This document shows, piece by piece, positions 54,511-63,621 of a stretch of DNA of 64,000 nt. The stretch is taken from assembly GCF_025567465.1 (NCBI RefSeq), contig NZ_JAOQKI010000003.1:1-64000 (forward strand), in the 5' to 3' direction. The first letter of the stretch is position 1. Each line of letters begins with the position of its first letter. This DNA comes from Roseburia_C amylophila (GTDB lineage: Bacteria > Bacillota > Clostridia > Lachnospirales > Lachnospiraceae). Under the pieces are notes generated by a model. That model made no database searches. It had not been told where the DNA came from and was given only the letters and a program-made list of their open reading frames with translations. Position numbers and translations under genes: made by a program.

Positions 54511-56814
54511 ATGCTGGGAAAAAGAAAATCTTATTATGTGGAGAATGGAATCATTCATTTTGCATTTGAATATGGCAAGGGAAGTTTAGAGGTTCTGACA
54601 GATAACATTGTAAATGTGTTTGTTCCGTTCGAATGTGAGGAACATCGTTCAAAAGCCATCGAGGGAGAAAAGTCAAAGCATATACATTTTGATGTACAGG
54701 AAGGAATTGACTATCTTGAGGTTCGGACTGCAAAATTAATTATACGCATATATGATAATTTTATGGTGGACTTTTATGATACAAGAGGGCAACTTCTCTG
54801 TGCGGACTATCGTGGTGGAAGGGAATTTGTAACACAGATTAGTGAGAAATTTATCGAATTCTTAAAAGCAGAGGGACATGAGGTGCCGCAGGCAACAGAT
54901 AAGAATTACCATGTACAGGCGGTGAAACGCATGGAAGGAGACGAAGCCTTCTATGGCTTTGGTGATAAAGCAGGTGTATTAAATAAGAAGAATTATGATT
55001 ATGAGATGTGGAATACGGATAATCCGGCGGCGCATACGGAAGCCTTTAAAGCATTGTATAAATCCATTCCATTTTTTATAACATTGCGTGAAAGCTGCGT
55101 ATACGGACTCTTTTTTGATAATACCTGTAAGACTTATTTTGATCTGGCAAAAGAAAATAAGGAATACTATTTCTTTGGCTCAGACCGTGGCAATCTGGAT
55201 TACTATTTTATTGCCGGGGATAATATGCCGGAGGTTGTAGCTGATTATACTTATCTGACCGGAAGAACACCGCTTCCGCAGCTTTATACATTAGGCTATC
55301 ATCAGTCGCACTGGGGATATGAGACTTCCGCAGAGATCCGCGCAATTGCGGATAAATACCGTGCATTAAAGATTCCGATTGATACGATTCATCTGGATAT
55401 TGACTATATGGATGGCTACCGGGTCTTTACCTGGAATGAAAAGGACTTTGGCAGGCCTGGTGAAGTGATTGCAGATTTAAAGAAAAAAGGATTTAAAATT
55501 GTTACTATCATTGACCCGGGTGTCAAATTAGACCCAGGTTATGATATGTATGATGAAGGCATGGAGCAGGGATATTTTGCCAAGACACCGGAAGGGGATA
55601 CCTATGTAAATGCAGTATGGCCTGGAGATGCGGTATACCCTGACTTTGGAAATCCGAAGGTAAGACAGTGGTGGGGCGAGAAACAGAAATATCTTGTGGA
55701 CTTAGGAGTCCGCGGTGTATGGAATGATATGAATGAGCCGGCAAGCTTTCGTGGAGAACTGCCGGAAGATGTCGTATTTACAGACGAAGACAGACCATGT
55801 GACCATGGCCAGATGCACAATGTCTATGGACATCTGATGGCAAAGGCTACCTATGAAGGCTTGAAGAAGCAGGACGGCAGAAGACCATTTGTAATCACCC
55901 GTGCCTGTTACAGTGGTTCCCAAAAGTATACCACAGCATGGACAGGAGATAATCAGAGCCTGTGGGAGCACCTGCGGATGGCAATTCCACAGATGTGCAA
56001 TCTGGGATTATCCGGTATGGTATTTATCGGAACAGATGTAGGTGGATTCGGTGCAGATGTGACGCCGGAGCTGTTGTCAAGATGGGTACAGGTTGGCTGT
56101 TTTTCACCGTTGTTCCGGAATCATTCTTCCAAGGGTTCTACCAGACAGGAGCCGTGGCTTTTCGGAGAAGAGACATTAAATATTAACCGGAAATATATTG
56201 AACTTCGTTATAAATTACTGCCATACCTTTATGATTTATTCCATGAGACGGAGCAGAATGGTATGCCGGTAATCCGTCCACTGGTATTGCATTATGAGAA
56301 AGATAAAGAAACCTGGAATCTCAATGGAGAATTCCTGTTTGGAGAGCATATGCTGGTAGCTCCTGTAGTAGAGCAGGGAATGACGAAGAAGCTTTTGTAT
56401 CTGCCGGAGGGAACCTGGTATGACTATGATACAAGGGAAAAATATACCGGAAAGCAGTATATTGTAAAAGACGCACCTCTTGATGTATGCCCGGTTTTTG
56501 TAAAAGCAGGAAGCATTATCCCATGTTTTGAACCGATGCAGTATGTGGGAGAGATTGAACTGGATACCCTGATTCTTGATGTATATCCGGGAGAAGACCG
56601 TTATGTGCATTATCAGGATAACGGAGAAGATTTTACATATCAGGATGGTGTATATAATGAATATGAGATGACCATCACAAAGGATGAGACATTAACGGTC
56701 CGGATGCTGCATAAAGGTTATGAAAAAGTATATAAGAAATTTGTGATATGTTACAAAGGACGTAAAAATGAGTTCGCATTCAATGGAGAGAAACTGACAG
56801 TCTGGCTTTCTTAA
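54511..56814 (+). CDS. GH31 alpha-glucosidase
   Basis: A 767-aa cytosolic glycoside hydrolase. After the N-terminal beta-sandwich (to about 250) the barrel contains GVWNDMNEP with nucleophile Asp406, the IHLDIDYMDGYRVFTW substrate-binding segment and the acid/base region AWTGDNQSLWEH. Distal beta domains end the protein. GH31 enzymes release glucose or xylose from alpha-linked oligosaccharides. No transporter gene for its substrate is adjacent; the EamA gene upstream is in the same unit. Confidence 0.9.
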   Translation: MLGKRKSYYVENGIIHFAFEYGKGSLEVLTDNIVNVFVPFECEEHRSKAIEGEKSKHIHFDVQEGIDYLEVRTAKLIIRIYDNFMVDFYDTRGQLLCADYRGGREFVTQISEKFIEFLKAEGHEVPQATDKNYHVQAVKRMEGDEAFYGFGDKAGVLNKKNYDYEMWNTDNPAAHTEAFKALYKSIPFFITLRESCVYGLFFDNTCKTYFDLAKENKEYYFFGSDRGNLDYYFIAGDNMPEVVADYTYLTGRTPLPQLYTLGYHQSHWGYETSAEIRAIADKYRALKIPIDTIHLDIDYMDGYRVFTWNEKDFGRPGEVIADLKKKGFKIVTIIDPGVKLDPGYDMYDEGMEQGYFAKTPEGDTYVNAVWPGDAVYPDFGNPKVRQWWGEKQKYLVDLGVRGVWNDMNEPASFRGELPEDVVFTDEDRPCDHGQMHNVYGHLMAKATYEGLKKQDGRRPFVITRACYSGSQKYTTAWTGDNQSLWEHLRMAIPQMCNLGLSGMVFIGTDVGGFGADVTPELLSRWVQVGCFSPLFRNHSSKGSTRQEPWLFGEETLNINRKYIELRYKLLPYLYDLFHETEQNGMPVIRPLVLHYEKDKETWNLNGEFLFGEHMLVAPVVEQGMTKKLLYLPEGTWYDYDTREKYTGKQYIVKDAPLDVCPVFVKAGSIIPCFEPMQYVGEIELDTLILDVYPGEDRYVHYQDNGEDFTYQDGVYNEYEMTITKDETLTVRMLHKGYEKVYKKFVICYKGRKNEFAFNGEKLTVWLS

Positions 56815-56855
56815 AAGAAGGGCAGAAGCCGGGAGATAACCGGAGGAGGACTTAT

Positions 56856-58163
56856 ATGAAACGTGGAATTGCATTAAGTGGAGGCGGTACGAAAGGCTCT
56901 TATGAACTGGGAGTCTGGAAAGCATTAAATGAACTTGGCATCGATTATCAGATTGTAACCGGAACATCCATAGGTTCCATTAACGGAGCCTTAATGGCAA
57001 CGGGAGATTATGACAGGGCTTATGAACTATGGAGCACCATAACCATGGAAGATATGATGGAGGATGGAATCAATCTGACGGATACCATAGAGGGCATGTA
57101 TGACCAGAGAGAGGCAATTGGTCCATTCCTGAAAAAATATGTAAAGAATAAAGGTGCAGATATTTCACCTTTTACTGCTTTTATTGAAACACTGATAGAA
57201 GAGGATAAGATTCGGAAATCAAAGACAGATTTTGGATTGGTTACGGTGGAATTTCCGTCTTTAAAACCCTGCGAACTGACAAAGCGTGACATTCCGGAAG
57301 GACTTATGAAAGATTATATTCTGGCATCTTCTGCAATTTTTCCATTATTCCCGATGCATAAAATCGGAGAGACAACGTATCTGGATGGATGCTATTATGA
57401 TGATCTTCCAATTGACCTTGCCATCCGAATGGGAGCACAGCAGATTATTGCTGTTGATTTACATACATCACCGGCACACGATGCCTATGCCAAGCGGCCG
57501 TATGTAACTTATATCAAGCCAAGCCGCTCCCTTGGAACCATGATGAATTTTGACCATGCTCTTTTAATGGCAAATGCCAGAATGGGATACCAGGATACCA
57601 TGAAGGTTTATGGAAAATATTATGGCTATGTATATACCTTTGAAAAGGAATCCATGGAGAAATACCGCAGGGCAATGGATCACTTTTTGTATCGGATGAC
57701 AGAACTGGATTTACTGGTCAGGGATGAAATGCCGGTAAAACGTTTTGCTAAGAAAAGCGAATTTAATAAAGTACATACACTTCTGGCAGAACGAAGTGAA
57801 AAGGAGAAAATGTCACCGAGGGAATATTTCCTTGCAGCGGCAGAAATCTGTGGAGAGGTATTTGATGTAGATGCAGCAATTGAATATTCCATGGAACATT
57901 TTGTGGAAACACTTCATAAGAAGTTGGCAGATGCAGAGCTGAGACAGGTGACAGAATGTATCATTGCACATAAATTAAGGGAGCCGGCAGGACTGATTGC
58001 AGAAGTTAAAAACTTTGGAAAAGAAATGCTGGTGGCTGCGGCTGCATATTATGCGGTACAACAGGACACACTGACGTCAAAAGAAATTCTGAAACTGCAT
58101 GCCATGTTCCCAAAGGAACTGACAGCGGTATTATTTCTGATGTCGTTGGAAACAAACAGATAA
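56856..58163 (+). CDS. Patatin-like phospholipase family protein
   Basis: A 435-aa lipid acyl hydrolase. The patatin domain (1-200) has the oxyanion loop GGGTKGSYELG, nucleophile Ser38 in GTSIG, and catalytic Asp177 in LDGCYYDD. A second helical region (about 260-435) of unknown role follows. No signal peptide or transmembrane segment is seen, so it is cytoplasmic or peripheral. GGAGGAGGA precedes the ATG, 41 bp after GH31. Confidence 0.88.
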   Translation: MKRGIALSGGGTKGSYELGVWKALNELGIDYQIVTGTSIGSINGALMATGDYDRAYELWSTITMEDMMEDGINLTDTIEGMYDQREAIGPFLKKYVKNKGADISPFTAFIETLIEEDKIRKSKTDFGLVTVEFPSLKPCELTKRDIPEGLMKDYILASSAIFPLFPMHKIGETTYLDGCYYDDLPIDLAIRMGAQQIIAVDLHTSPAHDAYAKRPYVTYIKPSRSLGTMMNFDHALLMANARMGYQDTMKVYGKYYGYVYTFEKESMEKYRRAMDHFLYRMTELDLLVRDEMPVKRFAKKSEFNKVHTLLAERSEKEKMSPREYFLAAAEICGEVFDVDAAIEYSMEHFVETLHKKLADAELRQVTECIIAHKLREPAGLIAEVKNFGKEMLVAAAAYYAVQQDTLTSKEILKLHAMFPKELTAVLFLMSLETNR

Positions 58164-58236
58164 CAGCATTTTTGCCGTCAACAAACAGTCTCTCCTGCAT
58201 ATATTATACTGATGAGAATCAGGAGAGAAGGAAACA

Positions 58237-58626
58237 TTGGATTATAATCAGGATATTTTCTTTAAGATGCAACAGCAGCAGATGCCGGGCAAACAGCCCT
58301 TTTATATGACAAACCCAATCCAGAATCTTTACATGACGGAGCTAGAATATCAGAGGGATTTAGACCGCATGAAAGAGATGTATCCGATGGAGATAAGAAA
58401 AGTACAGGAACTGGTGGAAGAAGAATGCGATAAGATGGAATATGAGGGAAGTCTCATGTTTGACGAGTATCCGGATCGGCTGATGCTGCGGCAGATTTGT
58501 AAGAGAATCCGTGATAAGGCGGGACTTGGGGAAAACCGGGAAGACATGGATGCTCCGGAAATTCTTCTGTTTCATGAGATGTTTTACCGCAGATGCCGTT
58601 ACAGACGCTGCCGCAGATGCTGGTAG
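58237..58626 (+). CDS. Small unknown protein with Arg/Cys-rich tail
   Basis: A 129-aa protein beginning at TTG (58237) with AGGAGAGAAGGAAACA upstream; the next in-frame ATG is 30 bp later and would drop MDYNQDIFFK. It is Gln/Met-rich at the N terminus, predicted helical in the middle (EMYPMEIRKVQELVEEECDK) and ends in RRCRYRRCRRCW, a cluster of three Cys among Arg. I do not recognise the family. A sporulation or coat-related role is only a guess from composition. Confidence 0.6.
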   Translation: MDYNQDIFFKMQQQQMPGKQPFYMTNPIQNLYMTELEYQRDLDRMKEMYPMEIRKVQELVEEECDKMEYEGSLMFDEYPDRLMLRQICKRIRDKAGLGENREDMDAPEILLFHEMFYRRCRYRRCRRCW

Positions 58627-58668
58627 CAGGTAATAAAATAGAGGTTGAGCTTTTGCAAAAAAGGAATT

Positions 58669-58709
58669 ACAATATAGCTGTCGTTTTTTGATGGCTATAT
58701 TGTTTGCTT
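58669..58709 (+). terminator. Terminator after the small unknown gene
   Basis: ACAATATAGC pairs perfectly with GCTATATTGT, followed by TTGCTT. The T tract is weak. Confidence 0.65.
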
Positions 58710-58803
58710 ACGTGAGTAGCGAGAAAAATCGCATGCCTGCATGCAGATTTGACGGGCACCGCGATAACTCGAGAAACTCGCAAAGCGTGTTTTTCGTAGT
58801 TTA
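58710..58803 (+). repeat. Dispersed terminator-associated repeat, copy C
   Basis: Nearly identical to copy A: ACGTGAGTAGCGAG, the GCATGC hairpin, GACGGGCACCGCGATAACTCG, then CTCGCAAAGCGTG and GTAGTTTA. It directly follows a hairpin terminator and ends 18 bp before the next start codon. Confidence 0.82.
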
Positions 58804-58821
58804 GGAAGATGAGGAATACAG

Positions 58822-61356
58822 ATGAATAAAGGAATGATTCGGGCACTGGTGTTAGCAGGTGTGTTTCTGGTATCAACCGTAGTGTTTAGTTTTTTGACAA
58901 ATAAAACAAATCCTGATATGACAACAGAACTGGAGGAGGCAACGCTGCCGACTGTCCAGCTTTATTATAAAGAGCAGAAAATCAATGAACTCTACGGGTA
59001 TGTAGATGAAATGAATGCAGTTTACATGAGGGACAGCATTACACCGATTGATACGGACAGGCTGCTTCCAATCCGCGTTCAGAATGGAAGCTACGCAGTG
59101 GATGAACTTTCCTATGAAATTCGGAGTATGGATACCAAGCGGCTTATTGCAGATGCGAAGGTAGATAGTTATTCCCAGAAGAATGGAGTGATTACAGCAG
59201 ACCTTCCGATTCAGAATCTTCTGGATTCCAATGCAGAATATCTGTTGATTATACATTTACTGCATGGGGATGATACCTTAAATTATTATACAAGGATTAT
59301 TGAACCGCAGGATTGTTATGTGAAGGAAAGCATTGATTTTGCAAAAGATTTCCATGAAAAAACATTTCAAAAGGATGGAAGCGGTTCTCTGGCAACTTAT
59401 ATGGAACCGGATTCTTCTGCGGATAATACCACACTTGCCAATGTCAGTATTCATTCCACACTGCGACAGGTAACATGGGATAAATTCAATGGGACCGTTC
59501 TGACGGACCCATCGGTAAGCATCAAAGAAATCAACAATTCCTATAATGTAATTCTATTGGATTATGTAGTGACGGCAACCGGAGATAATGGGGAACTGGA
59601 ATATTATAATGTAGAAGAATATTACCGTGTCCGTTATACCAATGACCGGATGTATCTATTGAATTTTGAGAGAACCATGGATGAAATTTTCCGGGCAGAG
59701 AATGATGATTTTTATGAGAATTATTTACAGCTTGGAATATGTTCGTCCGATGTGGAATATAAGAGTAATGAGACCGGAAGTATTCTCTGTTTTGTAAAAG
59801 AAGGAGAACTCTGGTGTTACAATGCGACAGAAAAAAAGCTTTCCCAGGTGTTCAGCTTCCGTGGTTATGAGGGGATTGATTCCAGGGAAAATCATAAGGA
59901 ACATGATATCCGGATTATTAAGGTGGATGAAACAGGAAGTGCTGATTTTGTTGTATATGGTTATATGAACAGGGGAAACCACGAAGGTCAGGTGGGCGTA
60001 GGTGTTTATCATTATGACAGCGTGGCAAATACAGTAGAAGAGGAACTGTTTATACCATCCACCCACTCTTACGAAGTGCTGAAATCAGAACTGGGACAGC
60101 TGATGTATGAAAATGAAAGTGGAATGTTCTACATTATGATGGGTGGGACACTGTATGAGATTAATCTTGCTACTACCAAAGAAAAGGAAGTAGTCAGCGG
60201 ATTTGAAACAGGAAATTATGCGGTATCAGAGAATAATCAGTTTGTTGCTTATATTGCAGATGGCAACAGTGACAGCGGTTCGAAAATTACTGTTCTGAAT
60301 CTGGAGAATTCGAAAAGCTTTGAAGTGGCAGCGGCAGCAGGAACGTATATCCGGCCACTGGCATTTATGGAAGATGATTTTATCTATGGCGAGGCGGATG
60401 ACAGTGATGTGTATACAGATTCTGCCGGAAATGTACAGTTCCCGATGAATCATATTTATATTGTAGATACGGATGATGAAGAACACGGAGTGTTAAAAGA
60501 TTACCATAAGGATGGATATTATGTGGCATCTGTAGAAGTTGTGGATTATACTATTTATCTGAACCGGGAACAGTATAACGGTATGGCTTATGTCCCGGCG
60601 GAACAGGATACAATTATGAATCGTGAGGGAGATTCTGCAGAAGTAGTCAGCATTCACAGTACGGTAACGGAACGAAAACAGACGCAGCTGCAGCTGCAAT
60701 TATTACAGGAAGAAGAGATAAGCTCGGATCGTCTGCTGACTCCGAAGCGGATTGTATTGGAGTCGCCGAGAAATGTGAATCTGAAAGAACCGGAAGAGAC
60801 AGATTATTATTATGCTTATTCTGCCGGAAGAGTAGTGCTGGCAACGGATAATGCGGCAAAAGCCATTGCAGTGGCAAATGATAATGTGGGCGTTGTGGTA
60901 GGAAGCAGACAGCAGTATATCTGGAAGAGGGCAAGAAAATCTTCCCAGCTACCACTGACGATTACAATAGGTGATGCAGACGCATCCGGAACAACGATAG
61001 CAAAAGCAATCAATGGTATGCTTTCGATGCAGGGATTAAATGTTGGTGTAGGAGAATTGATGACATCCGGAAATACACCAAAACAAATTTTAAAGGATAC
61101 CCTGCAGGACTCTGTAGTCATTGATTTGACTGGAAGTGATCTGGATGCAGTGTTATATTATGTCAATCTGGGAACACCGGTATTTGCCATGAGTAGTGGA
61201 AGTGAAGCTGTATTAATTACAGGCTATGATAATGCAGGAGTCTATGTTTATAATCCGGCAACCGGTGCAACAGAGAAGATGTCAATGACGGATGCACAGA
61301 ATGTATTTGATGCAGCAGGTAATGTATATTTTGCTTATATGAAAATGGCAGAATAG
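58822..61356 (+). CDS. Large extracytoplasmic protein, unknown, with C39-peptidase-like end
   Basis: An 844-aa protein with an N-terminal signal anchor (7-25) and a large outer part. Residues 300-600 contain repeated short beta segments resembling a propeller (for example GSILCFVKEGELWCYNATEKKL). Residues about 700-844 look like a papain-like C39 domain (GTPVFAMSSGSEAVLITGYD and YNPATGATEKMSMTDAQNVF). The usual catalytic Cys position reads DASGTT and the usual His position reads SEAVL, so it would be inactive. No known family is recognised with certainty. GAGGA precedes the ATG. Confidence 0.6.
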   Translation: MNKGMIRALVLAGVFLVSTVVFSFLTNKTNPDMTTELEEATLPTVQLYYKEQKINELYGYVDEMNAVYMRDSITPIDTDRLLPIRVQNGSYAVDELSYEIRSMDTKRLIADAKVDSYSQKNGVITADLPIQNLLDSNAEYLLIIHLLHGDDTLNYYTRIIEPQDCYVKESIDFAKDFHEKTFQKDGSGSLATYMEPDSSADNTTLANVSIHSTLRQVTWDKFNGTVLTDPSVSIKEINNSYNVILLDYVVTATGDNGELEYYNVEEYYRVRYTNDRMYLLNFERTMDEIFRAENDDFYENYLQLGICSSDVEYKSNETGSILCFVKEGELWCYNATEKKLSQVFSFRGYEGIDSRENHKEHDIRIIKVDETGSADFVVYGYMNRGNHEGQVGVGVYHYDSVANTVEEELFIPSTHSYEVLKSELGQLMYENESGMFYIMMGGTLYEINLATTKEKEVVSGFETGNYAVSENNQFVAYIADGNSDSGSKITVLNLENSKSFEVAAAAGTYIRPLAFMEDDFIYGEADDSDVYTDSAGNVQFPMNHIYIVDTDDEEHGVLKDYHKDGYYVASVEVVDYTIYLNREQYNGMAYVPAEQDTIMNREGDSAEVVSIHSTVTERKQTQLQLQLLQEEEISSDRLLTPKRIVLESPRNVNLKEPEETDYYYAYSAGRVVLATDNAAKAIAVANDNVGVVVGSRQQYIWKRARKSSQLPLTITIGDADASGTTIAKAINGMLSMQGLNVGVGELMTSGNTPKQILKDTLQDSVVIDLTGSDLDAVLYYVNLGTPVFAMSSGSEAVLITGYDNAGVYVYNPATGATEKMSMTDAQNVFDAAGNVYFAYMKMAE

Positions 61357-61469
61357 GGATACGGGCAGAGACAGGCGTGAATAAGGCGTAAAAAACATAT
61401 AAAATTGCCTAAAAAAAGCCGAAGTTTCTTGGCAGTTTCGGTATTAGTGCTGTATTTTCACAAAGTCTA

Positions 61470-61518
61470 TTGCAAAATCTGTTCGTGTAGGATATATTAA
61501 TTTTTGTACGAATTGTAC
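61470..61518 (+). promoter_or_regulatory. Promoter of the HPr-like gene with downstream dyad
   Basis: TTGCAA (61470-61475), a 17-bp spacer and TATATT (61493-61498), then GTACGAATTGTAC (61506-61518) at about the start of transcription, suited to an operator. Confidence 0.6.
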
Positions 61519-61541
61519 TACTTAGAAGCGAGGAAGATAAC

Positions 61542-61796
61542 ATGAGTAGAAAAGAAGTTACAGTTTCAAACGTTTCAAAAAAACATGATAATCCAATTGC
61601 AGAGTTGGTTCAGGTTGCCTGCCGGTTTGACAGCAATATTACTCTGGAAAGTGATAACCGTAAAATTAATGCCAAGAGCATCATGGGAATTATGGCATTT
61701 AATCCGTCCAAAGGAATGACGGTTAACATTGTTGCAGAGGGGAATGATGAAGAAGAAGCTCTTTTAGCAATGGAGAAGTTTTTAGTGTGTGATTAA
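61542..61796 (+). CDS. HPr-family protein, non-canonical active site
   Basis: An 84-aa protein with the length and fold signature of HPr. The regulatory serine context KSIMGIMAF is well kept (Ser46 equivalent). The active-site loop GLHARPA is replaced by KKHDNPI: the His is retained, but the Arg after it is Asn and the glycine is lost. It stands alone without ptsI, so phosphotransfer is doubtful and a regulatory role is possible. AGCGAGGAAGATAAC precedes the start. Confidence 0.82.
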   Translation: MSRKEVTVSNVSKKHDNPIAELVQVACRFDSNITLESDNRKINAKSIMGIMAFNPSKGMTVNIVAEGNDEEEALLAMEKFLVCD

Positions 61797-61816
61797 TTTT
61801 CAGGGAGGGAATTATA

Positions 61817-62299
61817 ATGCAGAAGAGACCAGTTGAGAAAGCAGCCGAAGTAAAGGCAGCAGTAAAAGCTACAGAGACAAAGGCAGTAGTTAAGGCAGAA
61901 GAGGTTAAGGCAGAAGCAAAAGAAGTTGTAGCGAAAAAAGCAGAAACCGTAGTAAAGAAAGCAGAAGAGACAGTTAAGAAGGCAGAAGAGACAGCAAAGA
62001 AAGCAGAGACAACTGTAAAAGCAGCAGCAAAGACTACCGCAAAGAAAGCAACCAAGAAAGCAGCGGCTAAGAAAACTGCCAAGGCAGAGAAGAAAGAACT
62101 TGTACCGGAAGTATTTGTTCAGTTTGATGGTAATGAAGATGTTGTTGCAAACGTGATTGAGAGAGCAAAAGAAGCTTTCACAGCAGACGGACACAGGGCA
62201 TCCAGCATCAAGTCTTTAAAGGTTTATTTAAAACCGGAAGAATATGCAGCATACTATGTTATAAACGATACATATGCAGGCAAGGTTAACTTATTCTAG
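61817..62299 (+). CDS. Lys/Ala-rich protein with DUF6465-like C terminus
   Basis: A 160-aa protein. Residues 1-95 are a low-complexity helix of Lys, Ala, Glu, Val and Thr built from KKAEETVKKAEET-type repeats that turns strongly basic (KKATKKAAAKKTAK), like histone H1 tails. Residues 97-160 form a compact domain (EVFVQFDGNEDVVANVIERA to YVINDTYAGKVNLF) that I associate with DUF6465. The function is unknown; nucleic acid binding is inferred from composition. GGGAGGGAATTATA precedes the ATG, 20 bp after the HPr-like gene. Confidence 0.72.
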   Translation: MQKRPVEKAAEVKAAVKATETKAVVKAEEVKAEAKEVVAKKAETVVKKAEETVKKAEETAKKAETTVKAAAKTTAKKATKKAAAKKTAKAEKKELVPEVFVQFDGNEDVVANVIERAKEAFTADGHRASSIKSLKVYLKPEEYAAYYVINDTYAGKVNLF

Positions 62300-62320
62300 T
62301 TTTATTTTGCTCATGATATT

Positions 62321-62351
62321 AAAATGGCTTCGGAATTCCGAAGCCATTTTT
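62321..62351. terminator. Bidirectional terminator
   Basis: A perfect 30-bp palindrome with half-site AAAATGGCTTCGGAA, between convergent genes. Confidence 0.88.
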
Positions 62352-62362
62352 GCTGCCGTTAT

Positions 62363-63550
62363 TTATTTCTTTTTCTGATTAGCTTTATATTTCTTTATAA
62401 GCTTCTGGATACGCTCGTTTGGATCTAAGAGCTCACTGATAGAAGCATCATGATTCAATGTATCGATAATATAAGCAATATATTTGCTCATGTCACAGTT
62501 GATATAATATGGACGGCTTAAAAGCTCCGGAGTCTGATAAGTCAGGTTGGTGGTAACTACACGGTAGATAGTTCCATCTTCTACAGCTTTATCGAATTTT
62601 TCCAGACCATTGGTGAAAAGTCCGAAGGTTGCAACAACAAAGATTCTGTTTGCTTTTCTCTTTTTTAATTCGGTTGCAACGTCAATCATGCTTTCTCCGG
62701 AAGAAATCATATCATCGATAATCAGAACATCTTTTCCTTCTACGGAAGAACCTAAAAATTCATGTGCGACAATAGGGTTACGTCCGTCAACAATTCTGCT
62801 GTAATCACGGCGTTTGTAGAACATACCCATATCCAGACCAAGTACACTGGAAAGATAAATTGCACGTCCGGTACCACCCTCATCCGGGCTGATAATCATC
62901 ATGTGGTCAGAATCAATCTGTAAGTCAGGAACGTTCTTGCAGATACCTTTGATAAACTGGTATGCAGGCTGAACAGTTTCAAAACCACCCTTTAAAGGAA
63001 TTGCATTCTGGACACGAGGATCATGTGCATCAAATGTAATAATGTTGTCAACGCCCATGGCAACCAGTTCCTGTAAAGCCAGTGCACAGTCCAAAGATTC
63101 CCTGGTGCTTCTTCTATGCTGGCGGCTTTCATAAAGGAATGGGATGATAACAGTAATTCTTCTTGCCTTGCCGCCAATTGCAGCAATAATTCTCTTTAAA
63201 TCCTGGTAATGATCATCTGGGGACATATGGTTTGTCTGACCACACAGAGAATAAGTAAGGCTGTAGTTAGTAACATCAACCATAAGATAAAGGTCATAAC
63301 CACGAACAGTTTCTTTGATCATTCCCTTTGCCTCGCCTGAACCAAAACGAGGGGTAACAGCTTCGATGATATAAGAATCACGTTTGTAGCCCATAAAAGC
63401 TGCATCATTCTGGTGCTGATGCTGTCTTTCGTCTCTCCATTTGACAAGGTATTTGTCAACTTTTTCTCCTAATTCCTGGCAGCTCTGTAATGGAATAATT
63501 CCAAGAGAACCAGTAGGAAGGGTTTCTAAGTTTCTTTCACTGTTTGACAT
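62363..63550 (-). CDS. prs: Ribose-phosphate pyrophosphokinase, long form
   Basis: A 395-aa PRPP synthetase, versus about 315 for the classical enzyme; the extra length is an N-terminal extension of about 50 residues and a C-terminal basic tail. Motifs are FLYESRQHRRSTRE (ATP loop), FDAHDPRVQNA (metal binding) and the PRPP loop VLIIDDMISSGESMIDVA. It makes PRPP for nucleotide, His and Trp synthesis. GGAGGAACC precedes the ATG. The upstream gene, in the same direction, is the partial ATPase at 63622. Confidence 0.9.
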   Translation of the reverse strand: MSNSERNLETLPTGSLGIIPLQSCQELGEKVDKYLVKWRDERQHQHQNDAAFMGYKRDSYIIEAVTPRFGSGEAKGMIKETVRGYDLYLMVDVTNYSLTYSLCGQTNHMSPDDHYQDLKRIIAAIGGKARRITVIIPFLYESRQHRRSTRESLDCALALQELVAMGVDNIITFDAHDPRVQNAIPLKGGFETVQPAYQFIKGICKNVPDLQIDSDHMMIISPDEGGTGRAIYLSSVLGLDMGMFYKRRDYSRIVDGRNPIVAHEFLGSSVEGKDVLIIDDMISSGESMIDVATELKKRKANRIFVVATFGLFTNGLEKFDKAVEDGTIYRVVTTNLTYQTPELLSRPYYINCDMSKYIAYIIDTLNHDASISELLDPNERIQKLIKKYKANQKKK

Positions 63551-63621
63551 GAATAGGTTCCTCCATAGAAATAATTTATCTTATATAGTTCAATAGATAT
63601 AGCATCTAATTGAATGCGTAA

